Of a stretch of 5,320 nucleotides of DNA, positions 1 through 5,320 are shown in pieces. Position 1 is the stretch's first letter. Each line of letters begins with the position of its first letter. A program made the translations under genes and the position numbers. This DNA is from an uncultured Prevotella sp. GTDB lineage: Bacteria > Bacteroidota > Bacteroidia > Bacteroidales > Bacteroidaceae. Where the stretch lies: assembly GCA_934230965.1 (NCBI GenBank), contig CAKQFW010000142.1, positions 1-5,320 on the forward strand. Direction: 5' to 3'. A model generated the notes under the pieces. It saw nothing but the letters and a program-made list of their open reading frames with translations, searched no databases and was not told the DNA's origin.

Positions 1-230
1 GCTACCGCTCGGTGCAAACGCCACAAACCTTTCGTCTGGGTCTCCTGCGCCAAGCCTTCGCTCAGCCTTTCAGCCCCGCCTTCACCGACGACGCCTCGGT
101 GGTGGAAGCCTTCGGCCACACCGTAACGCTGGTTGAGGGCAATCGCGAAAACATTAAGCTCACCACCCCCTTCGACCTTGTGGTGGGCGAAGCCCTGCTA
201 AGGGAAAAGGAAGAAGCAATAAGGCCATAG
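1..230 (+). CDS. ispD: 2-C-methyl-D-erythritol 4-phosphate cytidylyltransferase (IspD), C-terminal part only
   Basis: This is the last 75 codons of a gene that starts before the window; the frame runs from base 3 and stops with TAG at 228-230. IspD joins CTP and methylerythritol 4-phosphate to give CDP-methylerythritol in the cytosolic non-mevalonate isoprenoid pathway. What is visible is the conserved C-terminal part of the family: VQTPQTF (bases 12-32), FTDDASVVE with its acidic DD (from base 81), and the substrate-binding stretch [11 protein letters not shown]. The lysine at 156-158 corresponds to the conserved Lys of the NIKxT motif in the E. coli enzyme. The short tail ending AIRP is normal for the family. 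No terminator follows, and recG starts 81 nt downstream on the same strand, so cotranscription is likely; this gene pair is one I recall from Bacteroidales. The N-terminal CTP-binding glycine-rich loop lies outside the window. Very confident of the family. Confidence 0.95.
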   Translation, partial: YRSVQTPQTFRLGLLRQAFAQPFSPAFTDDASVVEAFGHTVTLVEGNRENIKLTTPFDLVVGEALLREKEEAIRP

Positions 231-234
231 ACCC

Positions 235-297
235 ATAAGCTTTATAGGACCAATAAGACCTATAAGTCTTATAAGCCCCACAAGCCCCATACCCCTC
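235..297. repeat. 9-bp tandem repeat, seven imperfect units
   Basis: The ispD-recG spacer is built of 9-base units starting at 235, 244, 253, 262, 271, 280 and 289: ATAAGCTTT, ATAGGACCA, ATAAGACCT, ATAAGTCTT, ATAAGCCCC, ACAAGCCCC, ATACCCCTC. The ATAAG half is well kept and the last four bases drift. Units three and four also form a perfect 7-bp dyad, ATAAGAC (253-259) and GTCTTAT (266-272), with a 6-nt loop. No T tract follows, so it is not an intrinsic terminator. The array starts 4 nt after the ispD stop and ends 14 nt before the recG ATG. The period is seen directly; any function in RNA stability or coupling between the genes is inference. Confidence 0.85.
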
Positions 298-311
298 AAA
301 AAAAGCCCACA

Positions 312-2411
312 ATGGATAATATCTTACAGCAAGACATCATGTATTTGCCGGGCGTAGGACCGCACCGCAAAGAAATTCTTGAGAAGGAACTCGGCATAAA
401 GTCGTGGGCCGACTTGCTCGAATATTATCCCTACAAATATATCGACCGCAGCCGCATATACACCATCAGTGAGCTGAACGCCGACATGCCCTTCGTACAG
501 ATAAAGGCCACAATATTGAGCTACGAAGAGTTTGAGATGGGACCTCGCAAGAAGCGCGTGGTGGCACACGTGTCAGACAAAACCGCTGTGGCCGACCTCG
601 TATGGTTTAGCGGCGCTCAACACGTGTATCGCAGCTATAAGGTGGGGCAAACATTTATCATCTTCGGCCGACCCACCGTTTACGCAGGCCGCTTTCAGTT
701 TGCGCACCCCGAGATGGATAAGGCCGAAGACCTGCAACTCTCTAAGATGGGCATGCAGCCTTACTACGTCACCACCGAGACCATGAAAAAGCGTGGCCTC
801 ACCTCGCGTGCCGTAGAAAAGATGGTGCGCACGCTGCTCGACAAGTTGCCCAGCACGCTGCCTGAAACGCTCCCATCCTTCATCACCCAGCCTCTGCACC
901 TCATGTCGCGCATCGAGGCGCTGCGTGGTGTGCATGAGCCACGCACGGCAATGGAGGTGCAAAACGCGCGTATGCGCCTTAAGTTTGAAGAGCTGTTTTA
1001 TGTTCAATTGAACATCTTACGCTATGCCGCCGACAACCGCCGCAAGTATCGCGGATACATCTTTAACCATGTGGGCGAACGCTTCAACACTTTCTATCAC
1101 AATTATTTACCATTCCCCCTTACAGGCGCCCAAAAGCGTGTGATGCACGAGATACGTGCCGACATGCGAGGCGGCATACAGATGAACCGTTTGCTGCAAG
1201 GCGACGTGGGGTCGGGCAAAACCCTCGTGGCGCTGATGACCATGCTACTGGCAGTAGACAATGGTTTTCAGGCGTGCATCATGGCGCCCACCGAGATTTT
1301 GGCCGAGCAGCACCTCGCCACCATTCGCCAGTTTTTGGGCGATATGCCCGTGCGTGTAGAACTGCTTACAGGCGTGGTGAAAGGTAAGCGCCGCCGTGAG
1401 GTTCTCGACGCACTGGCCACAGGACAGATAGATATACTGGTGGGCACACACGCTGTGATTGAAGACCCCGTGCAGTTTGCACACTTAGGATTGGCTGTGG
1501 TTGACGAGCAGCACCGCTTTGGTGTGGCACAGCGCGCCCGCCTATGGGCCAAGAGCGAGCAGCCACCCCACGTGCTGGTAATGACGGCCACCCCCATACC
1601 GCGCACCCTGGCCATGACTATCTATGGCGACCTCGACGTGAGCGTTATCGACGAGCTTCCGCCGGGCCGCAAACCCATACAAACTCTACACAAATACGAC
1701 AACCAAACCACCAGCCTGTATAACGGCATACGTCAACAGATACGTTTGGGTCGACAGGTTTACATCGTCTTCCCCCTGATAACCGAGAGCGAGAAGAGCG
1801 ACCTGAAGAACCTGGAAGAAGGCTTTGCCACACTGTGTGAAGTGTTCCCCGAATTTAAGTTGAGCAAGGTGCACGGCCGCATGAAACCCGCCGAAAAAGA
1901 AGCCGAGATGCAGAAGTTTGTGAGTGGCGAGACGCAGATATTGGTGGCCACCACCGTGATAGAGGTGGGCGTAAACGTGCCCAATGCATCGGTTATGGTT
2001 ATCCTTGATGCTCAGCGTTTTGGACTCTCGCAGCTGCACCAGCTACGAGGTAGGGTGGGGCGTGGCGCCGATCAGAGCTATTGCATCTTGGTTACCACTT
2101 ACAAACTGAGTGACATCACACGTAAACGAATCGACATTATGTGCGATACAAACGACGGCTTCCGCATTGCCGAGGCCGACCTTAAACTGCGTGGCCCTGG
2201 CGACCTTGAGGGCACACAGCAGAGCGGCATGGCCTTTGACCTAAAGATTGCTAACATAGCGCAAGACGGACAGCTGGTGCAGCTGGCACGCGAAGAGGCG
2301 CAAAAGATTATTGCCGCCGACCCCACCTGCTCAAACGCCGCGTATGCCATGCTGTGGAACCGCCTGCGTGAACTGCGTGGCGGCAATGTTAACTGGGCGG
2401 CTATCAGCTAG
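312..2411 (+). CDS. recG: ATP-dependent DNA helicase RecG
   Basis: A 699-residue superfamily 2 helicase, close to the 693 residues of E. coli RecG. RecG binds stalled forks, Holliday junctions and R- or D-loops and drives branch migration and fork regression. The N-terminus carries an HhH-like LPGVGPHRKEIL and a DLLEYYPYKYIDRS stretch, followed by the OB-fold wedge domain (about residues 55-155). The helicase motifs are complete: Walker A GDVGSGKT (297-304), the DEQH box characteristic of RecG (398-401), TAT in motif III (425-427), motif V in ILVATTVIEVGVNVP, and motif VI QLRGRVGRG (577-585). The C-terminal LKLRGPGDLEGTQQSG (624-639) is the family's TRG-like translocation region. The ATG at 312 is chosen because it gives the normal family N-terminus; no Shine-Dalgarno site is seen, as is usual in Bacteroidetes. 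Probably in an operon with ispD. No clear terminator follows. Nothing is missing or broken. Confidence 0.98.
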   Translation: MDNILQQDIMYLPGVGPHRKEILEKELGIKSWADLLEYYPYKYIDRSRIYTISELNADMPFVQIKATILSYEEFEMGPRKKRVVAHVSDKTAVADLVWFSGAQHVYRSYKVGQTFIIFGRPTVYAGRFQFAHPEMDKAEDLQLSKMGMQPYYVTTETMKKRGLTSRAVEKMVRTLLDKLPSTLPETLPSFITQPLHLMSRIEALRGVHEPRTAMEVQNARMRLKFEELFYVQLNILRYAADNRRKYRGYIFNHVGERFNTFYHNYLPFPLTGAQKRVMHEIRADMRGGIQMNRLLQGDVGSGKTLVALMTMLLAVDNGFQACIMAPTEILAEQHLATIRQFLGDMPVRVELLTGVVKGKRRREVLDALATGQIDILVGTHAVIEDPVQFAHLGLAVVDEQHRFGVAQRARLWAKSEQPPHVLVMTATPIPRTLAMTIYGDLDVSVIDELPPGRKPIQTLHKYDNQTTSLYNGIRQQIRLGRQVYIVFPLITESEKSDLKNLEEGFATLCEVFPEFKLSKVHGRMKPAEKEAEMQKFVSGETQILVATTVIEVGVNVPNASVMVILDAQRFGLSQLHQLRGRVGRGADQSYCILVTTYKLSDITRKRIDIMCDTNDGFRIAEADLKLRGPGDLEGTQQSGMAFDLKIANIAQDGQLVQLAREEAQKIIAADPTCSNAAYAMLWNRLRELRGGNVNWAAIS

Positions 2412-2416
2412 TTTCG

Positions 2417-2455
2417 TTGACTTGTGTCAATACACACAATGCACACAGATTGTGT
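2417..2455 (+). other. overlapping short hairpins just after recG
   Basis: Three small dyads share bases. TTGAC (2417-2421) pairs with GTCAA (2426-2430) over a 4-nt loop. TTGTGT (2422-2427) pairs with ACACAA (2434-2439). ACACAAT (2434-2440) pairs with ATTGTGT (2449-2455) over an 8-nt loop. The second excludes the first and third. They are AT-rich and no T tract follows, so they do not make a convincing terminator. They may protect the recG 3' end or be chance in AC/GT-rich sequence. Confidence 0.3.
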
Positions 2456-2560
2456 ATAAAAATCTTAACGCCAGCGATAACGCGCACATTGTCAATGTAT
2501 TTTATGTTAAAAGTGAAACAAAAACTGTTAACAAAACAACATTATATGCAAGATTTTTAC

Positions 2561-2568
2561 TAACTTTG
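2561..2568 (+). promoter_or_regulatory. candidate Bacteroidetes -7 box upstream of the M23 peptidase gene
   Basis: TAACTTTG matches the Bacteroidetes sigma-ABfr -7 consensus TAnnTTTG exactly. It lies in AT-rich DNA 123 nt before the ATG at 2692. The matching -33 TTTG is not visible at the usual 19-21 nt spacing, where only an A/C-rich stretch is found, which lowers confidence. If used, transcription would start a few bases downstream and leave a leader of roughly 115 nt. Confidence 0.5.
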
Positions 2569-2581
2569 TAGCGTTCGTTGC

Positions 2582-2650
2582 AAATGATTGGCTTGTTCTT
2601 ACTACTCGCAAACCAATTATTTAACCTTGAAAGAATGACATACTCATTCT
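2582..2650 (+). promoter_or_regulatory. predicted two-hairpin leader of the M23 peptidase mRNA
   Basis: Two dyads lie between the candidate promoter and the start codon. The first pairs AAATGATTGG (2582-2591) with CCAATTATTT (2613-2622), ten base pairs with one G-T wobble and a 21-nt loop. The second pairs AGAATGA (2632-2638) with TCATTCT (2644-2650) over the loop CATAC and is followed by five Ts at 2653-2657. The second therefore looks like a weak terminator or attenuator, though its stem is short and AT-rich. Function is inferred only; this matches no riboswitch class I recognise. Confidence 0.35.
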
Positions 2651-2691
2651 ACTTTTTGATATAAAAAACGGACCGTGACATAATTGTAAAT

Positions 2692-3630
2692 ATGAGTTTT
2701 AGAAGATTTATACACGCATTTGCTGTAACATCATTATTAACTTTAACCTCCGTAACAGCGGCGGCACAAGACCTGTTGGCTCGTCAGGCGCCTATTGATA
2801 GACGCATGAAGGCTGTCGACACGCTGATGCTTAAAAACATCACGGCACGCGAAGAAATGGAGAACCCTGCCGCCGACCTCTACGACGATTGGAACAATGT
2901 GTACGCTCATCGCGCTACCGAACTGCCCGAGACATATCGCATAAGCTTGAAAAACTTCTGTATGCCTACCCCCAGCCGCGTCATTACCAGCAACTTTGGT
3001 TCACGTTGGGGACGTCAGCATGAGGGCCTCGACATTAAGGTGTATATCGGCGATACCATTCGCGCCGCCTTCAGCGGAAAGGTGCGCATGGTGAAATATA
3101 ACCGTGGCGGATATGGCAAATATGTAGTGATACGACATAACAACGGACTGGAAACCATATACGGACACATGTCGAAACAGCTGGTTGAAGAAGACCAGAA
3201 CGTGCGCGCTGGCGACCCCATCGGTCTTGGCGGCAATACTGGCCGAAGCACTGGCTCGCACCTGCACTTTGAAACACGCCTCTGCGGCGTAGCCATCAAT
3301 CCCGCACTGATGTTCGACTTCCGTAACCAAGACGTGGTGGCTGACTATTACACCTTTAACCGCGACACCTATCGCGCCGAGAGCGCCGAGGCAACACGTC
3401 TGCGCGGAAAGGTGGGCAACGGATCTTATACTCGCGAAGAGGTGCTGGGCAACGCAACACCCAGCAACGGAAATATCAATGGCGAGATTCTGTATCATAA
3501 GGTGGCATCAGGCGAAACGCTGCAAAGCATCGCCAAAAAGCGTGGCGTAACCATCGACACGCTGTGCAAGCTGAACCACATTCGCAAGACTATGCGCCTG
3601 CGTCCAGGACAAATCTTGCGCTACTCATAA
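2692..3630 (+). CDS. secreted M23 family metallopeptidase with C-terminal LysM domain
   Basis: A 312-residue exported zinc endopeptidase of the lysostaphin/DipM type, which usually cuts peptide cross-links or stem peptides in peptidoglycan. Residues 1-25 form a signal peptide (RR near the start, hydrophobic AVTSLLTLTSV, AAA cleavage site before QD) with no lipobox Cys, so a periplasmic location is expected. The M23 domain spans about 90-205. Zinc ligands are H110 and D114 in HEGLD and H192 in HLHFE; H190 and H159 (IYGHMS) fit the catalytic histidines. All active-site residues are present, so this is an enzyme, not an EnvC-like activator. Residues 268-312 (YHKVASGETLQSIAKKRG to the C-terminus) are one LysM module for glycan binding. 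Cys90 and Cys198 flank the domain and could form a disulfide (inference). The start is fixed by the signal peptide; no Shine-Dalgarno site is seen. It has its own candidate promoter and a strong terminator, so it is likely monocistronic. The exact substrate is unknown. Confidence 0.95.
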   Translation: MSFRRFIHAFAVTSLLTLTSVTAAAQDLLARQAPIDRRMKAVDTLMLKNITAREEMENPAADLYDDWNNVYAHRATELPETYRISLKNFCMPTPSRVITSNFGSRWGRQHEGLDIKVYIGDTIRAAFSGKVRMVKYNRGGYGKYVVIRHNNGLETIYGHMSKQLVEEDQNVRAGDPIGLGGNTGRSTGSHLHFETRLCGVAINPALMFDFRNQDVVADYYTFNRDTYRAESAEATRLRGKVGNGSYTREEVLGNATPSNGNINGEILYHKVASGETLQSIAKKRGVTIDTLCKLNHIRKTMRLRPGQILRYS

Positions 3631-3653
3631 AAACAACCGATATTAGAAATAGG

Positions 3654-3695
3654 AAGCCTGACGATGCGCACGTTGGTACATCGTCGGGCTTTTTT
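3654..3695 (+). terminator. strong intrinsic terminator after the M23 peptidase gene
   Basis: AAGCCTGACGATG (3654-3666) pairs with CATCGTCGGGCTT (3679-3691): 13 base pairs with a single T-G wobble, a 12-nt loop, and a run of six Ts at 3690-3695. It begins 24 nt after the M23 stop codon. The opposite strand has no T run beyond the stem, so it acts on + strand transcripts only. Confidence 0.93.
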
Positions 3696-3731
3696 ACTTA
3701 AAACAACACTCTATCACAAGCACACGGCATC

Positions 3732-4745
3732 ATGAAGCACACGCTCATTATCATGGCGCTCGCATTGATAACTGCTACGGCTGCACACGCACAAAAAAAG
3801 GTGGAGGCAGCAAAAGAGCGAGCCATGCAAAGCATCAACATTGAGAACGCACAAGCACACATTGGTTTCTTGGCCAGCGACGCGCTAAACGGACGCAAAG
3901 CAGGCACACGCGATAGCCGTGTGGCAGCGCAATATATCATATCATTGCTTAAACAGTGGGGCATAAAGCCTATGGGGCAAAGTTATGAACAGCCCTTCAG
4001 CGCCTATAGCATGGAGTGGCAGAAACGTAAGCCTTGGCAGGTGCACCCCGACTCGATAGCGGCGCTGAAACAAGGCACGCACCGCCGACTGGATATGGCT
4101 AACGTGCTGGCTATGATACCTGGACGCGATACTACACAGTATGCCATCGTGGGTGCTCACTTCGACCATATTGGTGCCGACCCCGACCTTGAGGGCGACC
4201 AAATATATAATGGTGCCGACGATAACGCGTCGGGCGTAAGTGCGGTGTTACAGATAGCACGTGCCTTCGTGCTGTCGGGCGTACAGCCTGAACGCAACGT
4301 CGTCTTTGCCTTCTGGGATGGTGAGGAGATAGGACTGTTAGGCTCAAAATATTTTGTGCAGACATGCCCATTCATCTCGCAGATAAAGGGCTACCTCAAT
4401 TTCGACATGATAGGCCGAAATAATAAGCCTGAGAACCCACAGTATGTGGTTTACTTCTATACCGAGGCGCACCCTGCCTTTGGTCAGTGGCTGAAAGACG
4501 ACATCAAACGTTATGGCTTACGCCTCGACCCCAACTATCGTCCGTGGGATAAACCCATGGGCGGCAGCGACAATGGGTCGTTCGCACGTAAAGATATTCC
4601 TGTTATATGGTATCATACCGATGGGCATCCCGACTATCACCAGCCGGGCGATGAGGCCGACCGCATTAATTATGATAAGGTGATGAACATCTCGCGCGCC
4701 GCCTTCCTCAACGCTTGGAATTTGGCGAATGAGAAAAAGTTTTAG
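3732..4745 (+). CDS. secreted M28 family zinc aminopeptidase
   Basis: A 337-residue exported metallopeptidase of the M28 family, which removes N-terminal amino acids from peptides using two zinc ions. Residues 1-20 form a signal peptide (KH, hydrophobic LIIMALALITATA, AHA cleavage site before QKK), pointing to the periplasm. The expected M28 ligands are all present: H143 in GAHFDH, bridging D164 in GADDNASG, catalytic E198 and ligand E199 in DGEEIG, D225 in NFDMIGR, and H303 in DYHQPGDEADRINYD. About 90 residues precede the first core strand, and there is no room for a protease-associated insert. The ATG at 3732 is chosen because it gives a good signal peptide. It lies 36 nt after the upstream T run, and no promoter is seen in that gap. 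M28 also includes carboxypeptidases and distant glutaminyl cyclases; the EE pair favours a peptidase. Side-chain preference cannot be read from the sequence. Confidence 0.93.
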   Translation: MKHTLIIMALALITATAAHAQKKVEAAKERAMQSINIENAQAHIGFLASDALNGRKAGTRDSRVAAQYIISLLKQWGIKPMGQSYEQPFSAYSMEWQKRKPWQVHPDSIAALKQGTHRRLDMANVLAMIPGRDTTQYAIVGAHFDHIGADPDLEGDQIYNGADDNASGVSAVLQIARAFVLSGVQPERNVVFAFWDGEEIGLLGSKYFVQTCPFISQIKGYLNFDMIGRNNKPENPQYVVYFYTEAHPAFGQWLKDDIKRYGLRLDPNYRPWDKPMGGSDNGSFARKDIPVIWYHTDGHPDYHQPGDEADRINYDKVMNISRAAFLNAWNLANEKKF

Positions 4746-4746
4746 T

Positions 4747-4857
4747 TAATTCATAATTCATAATTCATAATGGGGCTACGCCTTTGCTAATTCATAATTC
4801 ATAATGAGGCTTCGCCTTTGGTAATGTATAATGTATAATGTGCGTTAGCGTGCATTA
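4747..4857. repeat. modular heptamer repeat with three hairpin-bearing cores
   Basis: The array starts one base after the M28 stop codon. Module 1 is three copies of TAATTCA (4747-4767) then a 20-nt core at 4768-4787 containing GGGGCTACGCCTTTG. Module 2 is two TAATTCA (4788-4801) and a 20-nt core (4802-4821) containing GAGGCTTCGCCTTTG. Module 3 is two TAATGTA (4822-4835) and a 22-nt core (4836-4857). Every core begins with TAAT, so the 7-base phase is kept. The cores fold: GGC/GCC, AGGC/GCCT, and in module 3 TAATGTGCG against CGTGCATTA, nine pairs with two wobbles over the loop TTAG. It resembles dispersed intergenic repeats I associate with Prevotella, but copy number cannot be judged here. 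Confidence 0.85.
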
Positions 4858-4897
4858 CACTCTTCCTTCGAGGGACGACAATATCAATATATGTCGG

Positions 4898-4943
4898 GTC
4901 CGCCCCTGTGAGTAGATACTCCGTGGGGCGGGCTTTCTTTTTT
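4898..4943 (+). terminator. strong intrinsic terminator, probably ending the M28 transcript
   Basis: GTCCGCCCC (4898-4906) pairs with GGGGCGGGC (4925-4933), nine pairs with one wobble, followed by TTTCTTTTTT (4934-4943). Inside the 18-nt apical part GAGT (4910-4913) can pair with ACTC (4918-4921), giving an extended two-storey hairpin. It lies 152 nt past the M28 stop. If nothing else starts in between, the M28 mRNA carries a long 3' UTR containing the heptamer repeat. Confidence 0.92.
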
Positions 4944-4951
4944 GCCCCTTG

Positions 4952-5009
4952 TCCTTTCTCCTTCTTTCTCCTTCTCCTTTTCCTTTTCCTTCTTTCTTTC
5001 TTCTCTTTT
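4952..5009. repeat. 58-nt uninterrupted pyrimidine tract
   Basis: Every base from 4952 to 5009 is C or T, bounded by G at 4951 and 5010. It is made of slipping variants of CTTTCTCCTT, CCTTTT and CTTT, typical of replication slippage. It begins 9 nt after the terminator T run. It is not part of a credible gene on either strand. Confidence 0.9.
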
Positions 5010-5022
5010 GTCTAACACTTTT

Positions 5023-5095
5023 ACTTATCATATATCAATTTTGTTTCAAACTGTAAGGATGCAATGTTGTAGTGCTTACAGTATGATAAGTTTTT
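5023..5095 (+). other. bipartite inverted repeat with trailing T run
   Basis: The right arm is continuous: CTTACAG (5075-5081) followed directly by TATGATAAGT (5082-5091). The left arm holds the perfect complements in two parts, ACTTATCATA (5023-5032) and CTGTAAG (5051-5057), separated by 18 nt (5033-5050). Both halves match without error, giving a 10-bp and a 7-bp helix, an 18-nt one-sided bulge and a 17-nt loop (5058-5074). Five Ts end it at 5091-5095. It could be a terminator, a small RNA, or an operator for a DNA-binding protein; it has no coding potential. The dyad is seen, the role is unknown. Confidence 0.55.
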
Positions 5096-5103
5096 AATAC
5101 GAA

Positions 5104-5135
5104 TTAGTTACAATATATTATTTCGTTTACATTTG
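5104..5135 (+). promoter_or_regulatory. candidate promoter upstream of the 3' partial gene (distal)
   Basis: TACATTTG at 5128-5135 matches the TAnnTTTG -7 consensus. TTAG at 5104-5107 is three of four to the -33 TTTG with a 20-nt spacer, within the usual 19-21. Imperfect dyads overlap the -7 box, for example ACATTT (5129-5134) with AAATGT (5142-5147), which could be an operator. If used, the leader before the ATG at 5241 would be about 100 nt. Confidence 0.4.
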
Positions 5136-5193
5136 TAGATTAAATGTTTGTAAATAATAAAACCTAATAAGTAGCAATGTGAAAGTAAATGCT

Positions 5194-5201
5194 TAACTTT
5201 G
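5194..5201 (+). promoter_or_regulatory. candidate -7 box upstream of the 3' partial gene (proximal)
   Basis: TAACTTTG is identical to the box upstream of the M23 gene and fits TAnnTTTG. It sits 39 nt before the ATG at 5241, which suits a short leader. As at the M23 promoter, no good -33 TTTG is seen at the expected spacing. Sharing the same octamer and the lack of a -33 element makes the two sites support each other a little. Confidence 0.5.
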
Positions 5202-5240
5202 CAAACAATATGATAGGATAATAAAGGAATTACTAATTAA

Positions 5241-5320
5241 ATGCTACAAGAAATGGGAATTGTAACACATCAACCTCTTTCGCCAGCTCAACAGGCGCCC
5301 CTTGGAGGCCTGTATGACGC
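5241..5320 (+). CDS. unrecognised protein, N-terminal fragment cut by the window end
   Basis: An open frame begins at ATG 5241 and continues to the window edge, showing 26 complete codons (MLQEMGIVTHQPLSP, then AQQAPLGGLYD). An AAAGGA at 5223-5228 lies 12 nt before the ATG, a plausible ribosome site that favours this start over the in-frame ATG at 5253. The fragment has no signal peptide and a Pro/Gln-rich stretch, so the product probably starts in the cytoplasm. It is too short to identify. Support comes from the promoter-like boxes upstream, the strong terminator isolating it from the M28 gene, and the shift from AT-rich spacer to more balanced codons. It could still be a chance frame. Confidence 0.55.
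   Translation, partial: MLQEMGIVTHQPLSPAQQAPLGGLYD

Noticed and set aside
235..297. Possible terminator between ispD and recG from the ATAAGAC/GTCTTAT dyad
   Set aside because: The stem is AT-rich and is followed by a C-rich stretch with no T run on the + strand.
573..1007. 144-codon minus-strand frame opposite recG, and the similar 165-codon frame at 3001-3498 opposite the M23 gene
   Set aside because: Both lie wholly inside strongly conserved coding sequence on the other strand. Long antisense frames are expected from codon bias, and their products show no recognisable domain.
2451..2459. TGTGTATAA, a perfect match to the complement of a DnaA box (TTATNCACA)
   Set aside because: Only one perfect box is present, with at most a 7/9 neighbour at 2428-2436. 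There is no cluster and no dnaA, dnaN or parAB nearby, so an origin is not supported. It is also part of a small hairpin.
2311..2571. 86-codon + strand frame running from the end of recG into the spacer
   Set aside because: Its first 100 bases are recG read in another frame and the rest is AT-rich spacer crossing the candidate promoter; the product looks random, with no start signal or family resemblance.
4747..4857. Possible CRISPR array because repeats alternate with differing cores
   Set aside because: Repeats are 7 bases in groups, cores are about 20 nt and resemble each other, and no cas gene is near; this is not the 24-48 nt repeat and unique spacer pattern.
4855..5031. 58-codon minus-strand frame
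   Set aside because: It reads through the complement of the + strand terminator, and its Lys/Arg/Glu/Gly-rich middle is simply the pyrimidine tract translated from the other strand. No ribosome site or promoter is seen.
5023..5091. Possible insertion-sequence ends or MITE from the inverted repeat
   Set aside because: The arms are only 69 bases apart end to end, no flanking target-site duplication is evident, and no transposase is present. A MITE cannot be excluded without genome-wide copies, but it is not supported here.

Overview
The window looks like a chromosomal segment of a Bacteroidales bacterium, most likely Prevotella or a close relative. This rests on the adjacent ispD and recG genes, the form of the M23/LysM and M28 secreted peptidases, the near absence of Shine-Dalgarno sites, TAnnTTTG-type -7 promoter boxes, and AT-rich intergenic spacers between genes of moderate GC. 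The genus is inferred from recalled family resemblance, not from a database search.

Layout, all genes on the + strand: (1) 1-230, the 3' end of ispD (isoprenoid precursor synthesis). (2) 231-311, a spacer made almost entirely of a 9-bp tandem repeat. (3) 312-2411, complete recG (branched-DNA helicase), probably cotranscribed with ispD. (4) 2412-2691, an AT-rich spacer with overlapping short hairpins, a candidate promoter at 2561-2568 and a leader with two further predicted stems. (5) 2692-3630, an exported M23 peptidoglycan endopeptidase with a C-terminal LysM domain. (6) 3654-3695, a strong intrinsic terminator. (7) 3732-4745, an exported M28 zinc aminopeptidase whose start lies only 36 nt after that terminator. 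(8) 4746-5240, a 495-bp gene-free region. It holds a modular heptamer repeat, a strong terminator, a 58-nt pure pyrimidine tract, a bipartite inverted repeat and two promoter-like boxes. (9) 5241-5320, the start of an unrecognised gene that runs off the window.

The coding content is ordinary housekeeping and cell-envelope material: isoprenoid precursor synthesis, replication-fork repair, and two secreted hydrolases that could act in cell-wall remodelling and peptide trimming. All three complete genes keep their catalytic motifs, and I see no frameshifts. I found no mobile element, CRISPR array, tRNA, rRNA or defence system, and no convincing undescribed system. The parts most worth a second look are non-coding: the 4747-4857 repeat, the 5023-5095 inverted repeat, the pyrimidine tract, and the long leader of the 3' partial gene.
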